Source: Glaciecola sp964195425 (lineage in GTDB: Bacteria; Pseudomonadota; Gammaproteobacteria; Enterobacterales; Alteromonadaceae). From it: 64,000 nt of DNA. The position numbers and the translations under genes were made by a program. The DNA is taken from positions 86,883-150,882 of the forward strand of contig CAXMOM010000042.1 of assembly GCA_964195425.1 (NCBI GenBank), read 5' to 3'. The notes under the pieces were generated by a model. That model saw nothing but the letters and a program-made list of their open reading frames with translations. It ran no database searches and was not told the DNA's origin. Shown here one piece after another: positions 18,308 to 27,501 of this stretch (its first letter is position 1; the number at the start of each line of letters is the position of its first letter).

Positions 18308-19210
18308 GTGACTGCTCAGACATTCGTATTTTTCACAAAACTTGTTGTAATAGTTTTATTTGCCTTAATTAATGAGAGCTTTGCTCTGCATTTGCAGCCG
18401 AATAAATCAAAAAAAACTACTATCTATTATGATTACTTACCCTTTACTCAAGCTTACAAAACTCAACAAGCTAAGAGCGCTGTTTCTGCCGCTAACTTAT
18501 TATTATTAAACAATATTTCAGGAAACATCGATGTGCAATTCCGCCCCACTATTCGACTCTTTAGTGAGCTAGATAAAGAAACAGAGATGCCCGTATGTTC
18601 ACTGTTTAAAATCAAAAGTAACGAGCGCTCTGAAAGCTATTATTTTTCATTACCAATAAGCTTTTTGTCAACCAACCGCCTATATTTGCGACGTGGTATG
18701 GCGCCGCTGATGCCTGCATTGTTGAATGATGAAGGAGAACTTAAAACCTTATCGTCATTATTTACGAACAACGACAAGGTCATTATGCTTTGGGATTTTA
18801 TTAGTTATGGTAATTTAATTGATCAGGCAATAAAAACGATACCCAGTAAAAATAAAATTATTATACAAGGGTTAACTTCGCACGATAGTTTGGCCAAAAT
18901 GATAGAAAGAGACAGAACTGACTACGCCATTATGTTCCCTTCTGAAGTAATAGAGTTCGAGAATAACTTACAAGCGCTAGATTTATTGTCTTACAGAATC
19001 GAGGGCGTTAAACCAATCTCCACAGGGCATTTGATGTGTAACAAAAATGAAGCATCAAAGGCTTTTTTAAAGACTGTAAATAGTAAGGTTCTTGAGTTGT
19101 ATGCTTCTCCCGAGTTTATAAAAGCAAATACGCTTAATGTAACTCAGCAAGAAACAGCATTGGTAATAAAGGCGATTGAACGAGTGACTTCTAATGTGTC
19201 TGGTTTATGA
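18308..19210 (+). CDS. Periplasmic solute-binding-like protein
   Basis: A 300-residue protein starting at GTG. Residues 1-26 are a signal peptide (hydrophobic FVFFTKLVVIVLFALI ending SFA). The rest resembles the family 3 extracellular solute-binding fold as found in orphan TIGR02285-like proteins: YDYLPFTQAY near the start, a central DRTDYAIMFPSEV stretch and a hinge-like SKAFLKTVNSK region. No ABC permease or ATPase is adjacent, so it may be a sensor or scavenging protein rather than a transporter part. It is followed by a hairpin without a clear T-tract. Confidence 0.6.
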   Translation: MTAQTFVFFTKLVVIVLFALINESFALHLQPNKSKKTTIYYDYLPFTQAYKTQQAKSAVSAANLLLLNNISGNIDVQFRPTIRLFSELDKETEMPVCSLFKIKSNERSESYYFSLPISFLSTNRLYLRRGMAPLMPALLNDEGELKTLSSLFTNNDKVIMLWDFISYGNLIDQAIKTIPSKNKIIIQGLTSHDSLAKMIERDRTDYAIMFPSEVIEFENNLQALDLLSYRIEGVKPISTGHLMCNKNEASKAFLKTVNSKVLELYASPEFIKANTLNVTQQETALVIKAIERVTSNVSGL

Positions 19211-19229
19211 ATTGCGTTTCTAAAGTTAT

Positions 19230-19255
19230 GAGACTAGCCACTGGGGACTAGTCTC
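19230..19255 (+). terminator. Hairpin between convergent genes
   Basis: The arms GAGACTAG (19230-19237) and CTAGTCTC (19248-19255) form an 8-bp perfect stem between the solute-binding-like gene and the metalloprotease gene on the other strand. No clear T-run follows, so it may act in both directions or only protect RNA ends. Confidence 0.4.
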
Positions 19256-19319
19256 AAGGTCTTGGTAATTACTTAGAATTTAAGCGTTTTACTTTTTTCG
19301 CTTTGTTTCCAGAGTCTTT

Positions 19320-21737
19320 TTACTGTTCTATGAATCTTATATTCCTAAAGCTACTGTTTGCGCCAGTGCCGTTATCGTTATCCATAATGAAAACCAACTC
19401 TACTTGCGGCGACGTGAGGAATTCTCCAACAGGCACTGTGAATGCTTGCCAAGCGCCTGAACCATTGTATGAAGATTTAATCAAACCATGACTTTGTGTA
19501 CCTGCAACTTGAATCGTTCTTTGTCGGTTTATCTCATCTCCTGCTAAGAAACCCAAACCATGAATCTCCCCTATAGAATCAGTTTTAAACTCGAATTCAA
19601 TGATCGTGGTTGGCGTAATACCCGTAGATTCCAAAATCACTTTTTGCCACTTGTTCCCAGTAAGCTTAATGCCTTTTCCTTCCTCTATTAGTTCCACAGT
19701 CCCATCTATATCTTGGTCAATTGGTAAGTGCGGCCTTATAGAAAGTGTAGAGAAATCGATTACAGGGGTCGCTGGGGGCGAAGGAGGCACCAAAGCTCCT
19801 TCTTCGAAAATGAATACGTTACTAAACACAGAGTCTGCTTGTGAGCCGCTAATATCGTTGTCCATGATGAACATAAGGTCATCAAATTGCCCTTGAAAGA
19901 ATTCACCCACGGGGATAGTAATTGTTTGAGTTTCGCCAGAGCCATTATAGGTCATTGCAGGCCGGCCCCAATTTTGGCTTCCCAAAATACCGAACCCGGT
20001 CTCTTTATTAAGCCTGTTATCATTCAGAAATTGTATACCGTGTATCTCGCCTTTAACTAAGCTTGAAAAGTCAAAACGAATCATTGTTGAGCGGGTGACT
20101 TCATAGTTTATTGGAACACTTTTCCAATTGTTTCCGGTAAGCCTTAGTTGATAAGGAGAACTACCAATTTCGGTAGTTCCATATTGATCTTGGTCTATAA
20201 ATGACGAAAGTGTAGATGTTTCAAAATCAATAAAGTCTTGGTCTGGGACAACTACAGCGCCTGCCACAACAAGGTCAAATATTTGTACGTCACTGCCCGT
20301 CGCATTTGACACTCTAACTTGTATGGTATTGGTTCCTATATCATTAACCATTGGCGTCCAACTAATTGTTCCGCTAGCGTCTATATTCATGCCTGCAGGT
20401 GCAATGTCGAGTGTATATTCAAAGGGACCCGTTCCATCAACATCAAGGGTCTGATTGTTGTCATACTGATAAGGGCTTCCCGCCGTTACTAATAGGTTAG
20501 GGGTTGAAGTAATAACAGGTGCTCTTGCGGCTAATTCAACGATGCAAGCTCCATTGCCAGTTGTCGCATATTCAATCACTGGTTGCATTGTTGTAACACT
20601 GCAACTAGAGAAATTGTTGCCACCGCCATTAATACTTGGGTTCATAATAAAACCGCTGCCGGTGCCACTGCATGTGCTTCCTGACTGATTGTCGTGAGGA
20701 GCACCAAAATTATGTCCTAATTCATGAGCAAAAATGAGGGCAGTTCTTGCGCCAAACTTTTGTGTTACACCAACAGAAGAATTGCGACACAAGGAACTAA
20801 CATAAGCGATACCTACAGTAGACCCTCTCAAATTTTTACCGGTAAATAAATGACTAACACCTGGGTTTGAAAACCCAGTATTTCGAAACGCTCTTATCAA
20901 TTCTAAGGAATCATTTGATGTTAAAGTTTGGTTTGCTTGTAATGCTGTTGCCTCTGTTAAACGAAGCTGAACACCTATTTGCTCGCTAAAAATTCCATCG
21001 GCCACGTTCAAAAGGCTTAGCATCTCAGCAAGTGAATCTGTTGATGAGTTCACAAACTCAACATCAGCGAACAAATTAATTTCAATTTCTTTTGATGCTG
21101 CCGCGCTCATTATCCCGCGCAGATCATCTACATAGTCATTATAATCAAAATTTTGTTGCTCTTGCTCAGAACGTAATTGAGTGTCAATTAATTGGTCGTC
21201 ATGCAATGCACAAGTTCCGCTGCTTTCGATATCTTTAGCATTCACTAGGAGAGTAGATGTATCGTAAGTATCAGCCTGAAGATTTTGCAATCCTCTAATA
21301 TCATTAAGGTTCACTTTTGATTGGAAGTCGCTAAACCTCTTAACAAGAAACAAATCTTCTCCATCAAAAAAAGCCCCTGATATTTGGCCATTAACTCGTG
21401 TAAATCTTGCCCATGAGCCTTGTGCACCTTTAAGCTCCCCTTTAAAAATCTCAACGTTATCTTGTCCCACATAACCTTTTGATAGCAGATCAGTGTTCTT
21501 TTCTAGCTTGAACTCCAATGAAGCATCGCTTGTTGTGACAACGAAGGTTGTAACTGCGGTCTTTATGTTGTATTTGAAATTTTGACTTACCACTGCATCA
21601 GCGCTGTGAATGTGTTCTGCGGCTTCCTGTCCATTCGCAATTGTTGCTATGCTCATAGAGCATAGGAGCGCAATTGCCACTACTACATTTTTATTTTTAT
21701 TTTTATTTTTATTCTTAAACATGGAAAATCCAAACAT
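19320..21737 (-). CDS. Secreted reprolysin-like (M12B-type) metalloprotease
   Basis: A large exported protease of 805 residues. A signal peptide (about 1-37) has an unusual basic KN-repeat before its hydrophobic core. A propeptide-like region runs to about 200. The zinc site HELGHNFGAPHD (about 338-349, pattern HExxHxxGxxHD) is complete, with cysteines around it. A cadherin/He-PIG-type Ig fold follows (about 410-495), and then two related C-terminal jelly-roll-like domains (about 500-640 and 665-805) that share the endings VGEFFQGQFDDLMFIMDND and VGEFLTSPQVELVFIMDND. It should degrade proteins or adhere outside the cell. A start at the second Met (residue 6) is also possible. Confidence 0.9.
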   Translation of the reverse strand: MFGFSMFKNKNKNKNKNVVVAIALLCSMSIATIANGQEAAEHIHSADAVVSQNFKYNIKTAVTTFVVTTSDASLEFKLEKNTDLLSKGYVGQDNVEIFKGELKGAQGSWARFTRVNGQISGAFFDGEDLFLVKRFSDFQSKVNLNDIRGLQNLQADTYDTSTLLVNAKDIESSGTCALHDDQLIDTQLRSEQEQQNFDYNDYVDDLRGIMSAAASKEIEINLFADVEFVNSSTDSLAEMLSLLNVADGIFSEQIGVQLRLTEATALQANQTLTSNDSLELIRAFRNTGFSNPGVSHLFTGKNLRGSTVGIAYVSSLCRNSSVGVTQKFGARTALIFAHELGHNFGAPHDNQSGSTCSGTGSGFIMNPSINGGGNNFSSCSVTTMQPVIEYATTGNGACIVELAARAPVITSTPNLLVTAGSPYQYDNNQTLDVDGTGPFEYTLDIAPAGMNIDASGTISWTPMVNDIGTNTIQVRVSNATGSDVQIFDLVVAGAVVVPDQDFIDFETSTLSSFIDQDQYGTTEIGSSPYQLRLTGNNWKSVPINYEVTRSTMIRFDFSSLVKGEIHGIQFLNDNRLNKETGFGILGSQNWGRPAMTYNGSGETQTITIPVGEFFQGQFDDLMFIMDNDISGSQADSVFSNVFIFEEGALVPPSPPATPVIDFSTLSIRPHLPIDQDIDGTVELIEEGKGIKLTGNKWQKVILESTGITPTTIIEFEFKTDSIGEIHGLGFLAGDEINRQRTIQVAGTQSHGLIKSSYNGSGAWQAFTVPVGEFLTSPQVELVFIMDNDNGTGANSSFRNIRFIEQ
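21687..21716 (-). repeat. Hexanucleotide AAAAAT repeat in signal-peptide coding region
   Basis: Four perfect copies of ATTTTT on the plus strand (21687-21710) and one imperfect copy (21711-21716) encode five Lys-Asn pairs at the basic end of the metalloprotease signal peptide. The 6-base unit keeps the frame, so copy-number change would alter signal charge and length without inactivating the gene. Confidence 0.85.
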
Positions 21738-22283
21738 CTAATCTGCCTTTTTTGATTGTTACTAAAATACTTTGACACAACAATTTTATCGACATTTTAC
21801 AAGAAGAAACAGTGTCTCAGAATGGAGACGAGTATAAAAATAGATACTCATATTGCAAAAAACCATTATTATTCATACACATAAAATCACTCGTAATATT
21901 AGCGTATATATTTTAAGACGTGTATATTTAACAAATATTGATTATAATATTAAGGGCAAAATTTATAAAATAGCACTGCAAGTACAATTATTTGATGTAA
22001 AACAACAAGATAAAAGTGATTTGAATAAATTACGATTATTCGTGAGAAGCAATAGACCCATTTAGTAAAATAAATTGAATAATAATCCAAAAAATTAAGC
22101 GAGCAATTAAGTGTATGTATTTTGAGGCTATACCTTATAAATCGCGCCACATAGCCCGAAAAATATAGAAATATCCACTATGAAAAGTTGTAAAAAAGCG
22201 ATATGTAGTCTATATTTATGGAACTACACCAAATAAATGCGTATGTTGTTTTCGCCTTTAAAATCAGATTTTAAGGATAAGTA
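21738..22283. other. Divergent AT-rich intergenic region
   Basis: This 546-bp stretch separates the metalloprotease gene and the PEP-CTERM-type gene, which point away from each other. It is very AT-rich. It holds short open frames (for example 21853-22065) without ribosome sites or recognisable composition. It should carry promoters for both genes, but I could not place -35/-10 boxes with confidence. Confidence 0.5.
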
Positions 22284-22955
22284 ATGATCAACAAATGTGT
22301 AAGCCTGCTTTCCATTTTATTGTTTTCGGCTGCAGTTTGCTCTGCTCCGTTAGAGCAAACACAAACTATTGACCCAACCACAACAAATTTCTCGACAGTA
22401 GTATCGTTTGACCAATTTGATGACATGGGCGGAACCTTAGTACTCGAGTCAGTTAGTATTACTATGAATGCTATGCTTAACGGTACTATTCAAACGGAAA
22501 GTTTGGACCAATCAGCGAGCTCAATTCAAACTAACCTTGACGCAATGCTCTCATTATCTGGAGGTCTTGGCGAATTACTAAGTTTTACCATTCCGACTGT
22601 TGTTAACATGTTTAGTGCAAGTGCGTTCGATGGTTCAGTCGATTTTGGCGGAACATCTGGCGTAAGTTATTTTAATTTAGGTGGTGCAGTGTCTAGCAAC
22701 GAAACTTACGTTGATGGTCCAACCTTGGCATTTTTCACAGGAACTGGTTCTGAAGACTTCACGTTTGATGCATTAGCGTCGAGTTTTGTTACCGGGTCAG
22801 GTAATATATTTTCGAGCTTTAATATGATGGCTGGCGCTTCTATCATTATAACCTACGAGTCGGTTAACGCCTTTGTAGTGAATGCTCCTGCTACTTTCGC
22901 TTTGTTCGGACTTAGCATGTTAGCATTTTTTGGATTCAATCGAATAAAGCGGTAA
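22284..22955 (+). CDS. Exported PEP-CTERM-type surface protein
   Basis: A 223-residue protein with a signal peptide (1-20, ending CSAPLE). A Ser/Thr/Gly/Asn-rich beta body resembles choice-of-anchor proteins. The C-terminus (about 199-223) is a sorting signal: VNAPATFALFGLSMLAFFGF followed by NRIKR, that is, a short motif ending in AP, a hydrophobic helix and a basic tail. This variant is common in Alteromonadales PEP-CTERM proteins handled by exosortase. The start has an AAGGAT site, and a strong terminator follows. No exosortase lies in the window. Confidence 0.8.
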   Translation: MINKCVSLLSILLFSAAVCSAPLEQTQTIDPTTTNFSTVVSFDQFDDMGGTLVLESVSITMNAMLNGTIQTESLDQSASSIQTNLDAMLSLSGGLGELLSFTIPTVVNMFSASAFDGSVDFGGTSGVSYFNLGGAVSSNETYVDGPTLAFFTGTGSEDFTFDALASSFVTGSGNIFSSFNMMAGASIIITYESVNAFVVNAPATFALFGLSMLAFFGFNRIKR

Positions 22956-22977
22956 TATTTAATATTGTTTTTAATTT

Positions 22978-23007
22978 TAAAAAACCAACAGCTTGTTGGT
23001 TTTTTTT
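22978..23007 (+). terminator. Rho-independent terminator
   Basis: The stem AACCAACA (22983-22990) / TGTTGGTT (22994-23001) has a three-base loop and is flanked by an A-run and an eight-base T-run. It can serve transcripts from both sides but directly follows the PEP-CTERM gene. Confidence 0.9.
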
Positions 23008-23137
23008 ATGCACAAGAATTTTACGTTCCCTCCTGAATTTTAAACAAATGACTAGCGCCTCTTATAGTGTGCTTTCATTAGATGATGTGAATAAATTAAG
23101 CTATTCACTGTTTGATGTATAAAAAAGGTAATTAGTA

Positions 23138-23560
23138 ATGATCAACACCAAAATATATAAATCCGTTTATCGTTTATCTGAAAAACTAATGGAGGCTGCT
23201 AATATTGATAATAGAGAAGCATTCGACTCGCTATTTGCAGAGCTAAAAGCTATTTGCGACGATAATGAAAATACTGATAAAGATCATCCAGAACAATGGG
23301 AAACACTTGCTGATTTTACAGAAGAGTTAGAAGACGCTGTGGCAGCTTATGCAAAAGCCCTAGAAAAAGCGATTGCTGTTAATTCGAAAGATCATATGTC
23401 CTCTATTGCATTCTCAATGGCTACAATGCAAATTCAGATAGGACAGACTGACGCTGCTATAAAAAACCTTCAGGATGCAAAGATTAGCGCGAATAAAATT
23501 GAAGATAAAGATCTTAAAGTAGAAATAGATGAACTGCTTAAAACACTTTTAATAGCTTAG
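23138..23560 (+). CDS. TPR-like small protein, unknown function
   Basis: A 140-residue acidic, all-alpha cytoplasmic protein. The segment AVAAYAKALEKAIAVNSKDHMSSIAFSMATMQIQIGQTDAAIKNLQDAK (about 67-115) has the spacing of TPR helices. It has no signal peptide or catalytic motif. The ATG is preceded by an AAAGGT site. It stands alone between the PEP-CTERM gene and the VF530-family gene on the other strand. Likely a protein-interaction module. Confidence 0.65.
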   Translation: MINTKIYKSVYRLSEKLMEAANIDNREAFDSLFAELKAICDDNENTDKDHPEQWETLADFTEELEDAVAAYAKALEKAIAVNSKDHMSSIAFSMATMQIQIGQTDAAIKNLQDAKISANKIEDKDLKVEIDELLKTLLIA

Positions 23561-23632
23561 GTTTTATACCTTGCTAACTATTCGATATTAACAATAAACA
23601 TAAATAAGGAAGCCTTAGCAAACGAAGTGAGT

Positions 23633-23857
23633 TTACGTAAACCTATCGATATATAGACTTTCTACTTTTTCTCTGGCCCAAGGCGTTCGCCGTAAAAATT
23701 TTAAACTAGATTTTACTGAGGGGTCTGATTTGAAACAATTGATATTGATGCGTTTAGCTAATCCTTCCCAGCCATACTGATCTTGTAGCTTTGTTACTAC
23801 TTGTTCAAGCGTTACTCCGTGCAATGGATTATTAACTTGCTGATTATTGTCATTCAT
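23633..23857 (-). CDS. VF530 family (DUF2132) DNA-binding protein
   Basis: I start at the ATG 23855-23857, giving 74 residues; the open frame reaches 23905, but that extra part is hydrophobic and unlike the family. The core NPLHGVTLEQVVTKLQDQYGWEGLAKRI and the later SSLKFLRRTPWAREKVESLY are diagnostic of the VF530 family, small helical proteins reported to bind DNA. It is widespread in marine gammaproteobacteria. It lies 75 bp downstream of the carbonic-anhydrase-like gene. Confidence 0.88.
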   Translation of the reverse strand: MNDNNQQVNNPLHGVTLEQVVTKLQDQYGWEGLAKRININCFKSDPSVKSSLKFLRRTPWAREKVESLYIDRFT

Positions 23858-23932
23858 ATAAGTTTCGCTAAATATACTGATGATTAGTGCTGTGTGTTTG
23901 TACAATAAACCAAATTGGCTGTCTTTACTATT

Positions 23933-24457
23933 TCATTCAGACTCAGGCAATAGCTCTGCTGCAAAACGAAGTGCATTTTTTTGATAATGCTTAGCCGACT
24001 TCTCTAACATTCCAGCCTGCTCAGATGATAGCGTTTTTACTACCTTAGCTGGCGAACCAATTACCAAAGAATAGTCGGGGATCTCCATACCTTCTGTGAC
24101 CAATGCATTTGCGCCAATTATGCAGTGATGACCAATTTGGGCACCATTTAATACCACAGCATTAATCCCTACTAACGAGTAATCGCCAACAGTGCAGCCA
24201 TGCAGCATGACTTTATGCCCAATAGTTACGCCCTTTCCCACTATTAACGGGAAACCATAATCTGTGTGTAAAATAGAGCCATCTTGCACATTGCTGCCTT
24301 CGCCAATTTCGATAAGGTCACAATCGCCACGCAACACGGCATTAAACCATACGCTTGAACTGTCTTTTAACACGACTTTGCCCATAACATGCGCTCCTGG
24401 AGCAACATAGACCTGATTACCTTGTTCGACTTTATCTTCACCCAATTGGTAAATCAT
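23933..24457 (-). CDS. Gamma-class carbonic anhydrase-like hexapeptide protein
   Basis: A 174-residue left-handed beta-helix protein (YrdA/PaaY type). Hexapeptide repeats run from about residue 14 to 145. The zinc-binding histidines appear in HTDYG (about 65), TIGHKVMLHGC (about 80-90) and the following turn. It probably hydrates CO2 or acts as a structural homologue in metabolism. An AAGGAG site lies 7 bases before the ATG. It is followed by the VF530 gene on the same strand. Confidence 0.92.
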   Translation of the reverse strand: MIYQLGEDKVEQGNQVYVAPGAHVMGKVVLKDSSSVWFNAVLRGDCDLIEIGEGSNVQDGSILHTDYGFPLIVGKGVTIGHKVMLHGCTVGDYSLVGINAVVLNGAQIGHHCIIGANALVTEGMEIPDYSLVIGSPAKVVKTLSSEQAGMLEKSAKHYQKNALRFAAELLPESE

Positions 24458-24560
24458 ATTACTGCTCCTTTTAGTCTTAGGCTAAATTGATACGCCGTAA
24501 TCGGCGCATTTTGGTTAAAAATTATCAGTGGTGGCTTACGCTTTTCAAGCGCGCTGTAAG

Positions 24561-25727
24561 TTAATTATCTAGTGCACGCAAATAAGCATTTGAGCGTTCT
24601 ATTGCATTATGCCTAATATTGCCATAAAACAAGCTGTAATCGAGCAAGTGATAGTTCTTATCAGCACTGCCTGAATGATTTGAAAACGCATTATCATGTT
24701 GCTCTGCAATATGCAGAGCACCGCTTTCATCGCACTTTGCCCAGCTTAAATTAGGCGTTAAATCTGGCAGCGTCTCAAACACATATTCAGGGTTTTTAGC
24801 TAATAACATATACATTGGAGTACGCTTAAACTTTACCGGAAAAGCACCTTTGTGCAAATCGGCAGAAGCTATTTGGGTGCTCGTTGTCCAAGACAAAGGG
24901 TTCACGCAAGCAGTATTACCAATTTTGGTGGTTTCCCAACCTTGCGCATACCAATGTCGTAATCCTGCAGACATAGCGCCGCCTTCGCCAAATGTATCGT
25001 AAGACACTATGCAGTTGATTTGCTCAGCAGATTCACATAATCCAATATTGGTAAACGTGCGCTCAAACATATTCAGGGGTGGCGCATATCCTATTGTATA
25101 GGCGGCAACTAGCTGTTCTCTTAACGCCGTTTTATCTATTCGATTGGCGATTAAGCGTAGGCCATGCAAAGTGCCTTGGCTATGCGCGACAATCATAAAA
25201 GGGCGACCATTATTAATATTGGTAATAAAATAATCAAATGCGCGTTCTACATCGCCATATGCTAAGTCTAAAGCCGCGTAGCTAGATGTAGTGTCGTCAC
25301 TGATAAACGCAGCTAGATGCGCTTGACGATAGTTTGGCGCATATATATGGCAACATCCGTTAAAGGCACTTGCCATACTCGACAGCATATATTGCAAAGA
25401 TTGAGTTTCTGAATTTTCATGCGCCATATTGGAATTCCAACCGCCCGGTCCAACATAGCCCGTTGAATGGATGAAGAAAACGTCAACTGGCTTATTCGCC
25501 AAATCGGCACTCACGTTCGCATTTGCAGGAATAAGATCGGAGGTATCTTGAATATCGAGATGCGCAAACCAGTAAGCTTGATCTGAATATTCTGGTGCTT
25601 GTGGCGGTGTTATTTCAGCAAAGACTCCCTTAGGTAGCATCCGTGATTCAATTAATTTATAGCCAGCCAAAGCAATAATCACAAGGCTTATTACAACAAT
25701 GCCAAACCATTTTAGAAACGTTTTCAA
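24561..25727 (-). CDS. DUF3089 alpha/beta-hydrolase-like membrane-anchored protein
   Basis: A 388-residue protein with an N-terminal membrane helix (8-25) and a DUF3089 fold. The nucleophile elbow AHSQGTL is near residue 182, preceded by VDVFFIHSTGYVG. The C-terminal HNAI or related His may complete the triad. The start is TTG (25725-25727) with an AGGA site 7 bases before it. It likely acts as an esterase or lipase of the envelope. It lies alone about 100 bp upstream of the carbonic-anhydrase-like gene. Confidence 0.85.
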   Translation of the reverse strand: MKTFLKWFGIVVISLVIIALAGYKLIESRMLPKGVFAEITPPQAPEYSDQAYWFAHLDIQDTSDLIPANANVSADLANKPVDVFFIHSTGYVGPGGWNSNMAHENSETQSLQYMLSSMASAFNGCCHIYAPNYRQAHLAAFISDDTTSSYAALDLAYGDVERAFDYFITNINNGRPFMIVAHSQGTLHGLRLIANRIDKTALREQLVAAYTIGYAPPLNMFERTFTNIGLCESAEQINCIVSYDTFGEGGAMSAGLRHWYAQGWETTKIGNTACVNPLSWTTSTQIASADLHKGAFPVKFKRTPMYMLLAKNPEYVFETLPDLTPNLSWAKCDESGALHIAEQHDNAFSNHSGSADKNYHLLDYSLFYGNIRHNAIERSNAYLRALDN

Positions 25728-25839
25728 TACTATTCCTCAACCCTTTATACTAGTCTTGAGTATGGCCTTTTCTCAAAACTTAGGCAAATGATACGTCGGT
25801 AGCTAATTGGATTTTTATGTAAAAAATTTAAGAAAGACT

Positions 25840-25992
25840 ATGTTTAATAAATTGCTTTTACGTGGAACTATTATTGCCATTATTGCTTTGTTAGGCATTG
25901 GAATAATCTTTAAAGCTGTGCTTATCTTTTATATAAACGCTAATAGAGCGGCAATGAACAAACAAAGTGTAAAGAGGCATTTCCTTTTATAA
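25840..25992 (+). CDS. Possible small membrane protein (50 aa)
   Basis: An ATG at 25840 with an AAGAAAG site 4 bases upstream opens a 50-residue frame. The product has one clear hydrophobic helix (about 8-32, LRGTIIAIIALLGIGIIF) between basic ends. It follows the divergent DUF3089 gene and precedes a pilin gene. Nothing else supports it, so it could be chance. Confidence 0.35.
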   Translation: MFNKLLLRGTIIAIIALLGIGIIFKAVLIFYINANRAAMNKQSVKRHFLL

Positions 25993-26142
25993 TTTTATGT
26001 ATTTACATACCTTTATATCATTAGCACTATTCATATCTCAGTGGATATTCAGATAACCTCTACACAAAGACTAGTAATCAGCATTTGTTTCGATTAGCTT
26101 GACGCTTCTTTATAATCATAAACGCAGTCCAACGGGGTTAAA

Positions 26143-26676
26143 ATGAACTCTCTTAAATTCAAGTCAGCCAGCAAAATGAAAGGGTTTACTTTAATTGAAT
26201 TAATTATCGTCATTGTTATTCTGGGTATTTTATCGATCGTGGCAGCACCGCGTTTTATAGACGTTACCAGCGACGCTAACGTTGCAGTGTTAAAAACCAT
26301 GGGTAGTGCAGTGGATAGCGCAGCAACGCTAGTATATGCAAAGGCAACAATTCAAGGATTGAATGGCTCAGCTACCGGTAACGTTGATTTAGACGGAGAC
26401 GGCATCGCTGACATTCAAACAACGTATGGCTTCCCTAGTTCTACACGTTCAGCAGGCATTACAGAGGCTATGGATGATAGCTTTGAAACAGAGTGGACAT
26501 GGTCAACAAGCGCAGGCGACGCAGGCTTCTATTTAACTACAGCCTCTTTAGGCGGTAGGTCAGGCAGTTACGTCGATCAAGCTCACATTACACCTACAAA
26601 CTGTTATTTGATTTACAACAGACCCGCTAATACAGGTGCTAAACCGATTATTGAATATATAACATCAGGCTGTTAA
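26143..26676 (+). CDS. Type IV prepilin (MSHA-like)
   Basis: A 177-residue prepilin with the class III signal: the leader ends at KG, then FTLIELIIVIVILGILSIVA (residues 15-34) carries the Phe+1 and Glu+5 needed by prepilin peptidase and assembly. PRFIDVTSDAN follows, as in MshA-type pilins. Two cysteines (NCY and the terminal SGC) would form the C-terminal disulfide loop. No assembly genes (mshE, pilQ) are nearby, so it is an orphan minor or alternative pilin. A related broken gene lies at 37.8 kb. Confidence 0.9.
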   Translation: MNSLKFKSASKMKGFTLIELIIVIVILGILSIVAAPRFIDVTSDANVAVLKTMGSAVDSAATLVYAKATIQGLNGSATGNVDLDGDGIADIQTTYGFPSSTRSAGITEAMDDSFETEWTWSTSAGDAGFYLTTASLGGRSGSYVDQAHITPTNCYLIYNRPANTGAKPIIEYITSGC

Positions 26677-26741
26677 TACTAAATTCCAGAACCATGACCT
26701 GTTATTGCTAGCTCTGTGATTTTACTGTGAACCCAGTTTTC

Positions 26742-27278
26742 TCAATTCTTATTATATTTAGTTTTCACGTCGACAATAAAGGTCCGCCACGTTTGATTAG
26801 GTCTCCAAGTTTCAAGAAGATGTTTTTTCGCTACTTCATCTGACTCATTTAAATGCGTTACCCTATACAAATACGTAAAAACAGCACCACGCCAGTTCAA
26901 CTTGCAATGGGTCAGTGTTAATCCGCCATTGCTTTCACTTTGTTGCATAGCACTTACGTAATTAGCGTAGTTCTCTATTGTTGGATTTTGCCATTCCACC
27001 GCAATATTGTGATATTGCAGTCCCATGGTTTCCATTACTTTAGCTTCGTCAGATCTATCACCCGGCAGGAGATCTACCACATTTTGCACGCCATTTAATT
27101 TAAGCGCCTCAAAATGCGCTTTACTAGGTAAACCTGCACTTACCATTAAAGGAGTATCAACCCGATAATTTTTTAAATTGCTTAGCACAGAGTTTGCATT
27201 ATTTTCAGACGCGCCTGCATTCATCATAATGCATCCAAAAAATAGACTTATTAAAGAAATCTTTATTAATAATTTCAT
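26742..27278 (-). CDS. Exported protein-tyrosine-phosphatase-like protein
   Basis: A 178-residue protein with a signal peptide (1-23). The fold resembles the DSP/PTP-like family of beta-lactamase-hydrolase type: GVQNVVDLLPGD (about 63-74), AVEWQNPT and a P-loop THCKLNWRGA. The loop is C125-x4-R130, one residue shorter than the classical C-x5-R. Such loops occur in exported relatives and may lower or change activity. It lies alone after the pilin, convergent with it. Confidence 0.75.
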   Translation of the reverse strand: MKLLIKISLISLFFGCIMMNAGASENNANSVLSNLKNYRVDTPLMVSAGLPSKAHFEALKLNGVQNVVDLLPGDRSDEAKVMETMGLQYHNIAVEWQNPTIENYANYVSAMQQSESNGGLTLTHCKLNWRGAVFTYLYRVTHLNESDEVAKKHLLETWRPNQTWRTFIVDVKTKYNKN

Positions 27279-27501
27279 TGGTAAACTGAATTCCTAGTAA
27301 TGTGCCCAATGGGTTAATTATGGGCTGAATACGAGTCGCAAAAAATCTCAAAAGCGAGTGTGAAGTCAACAAAAATAGAAACACTATGCCTGATTAGTGA
27401 ACACTGTGCAAAATGCTGAGAAACATTTGATATTGAATTTTTAACGACAACTAAAATACGTGCTATGTACATTCCTGCAACTATGTGCTTTAGATGAGGA
27501 T

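Noticed and set aside
21687..21716. Short repeats (here and at 53081) as a CRISPR array
   Set aside because: No unique spacers, units too short, and no cas genes.
21853..22065. 70-residue frame in the divergent intergenic region
   Set aside because: AT-rich, no ribosome site, basic and beta-like composition with no protein pattern; likely chance.
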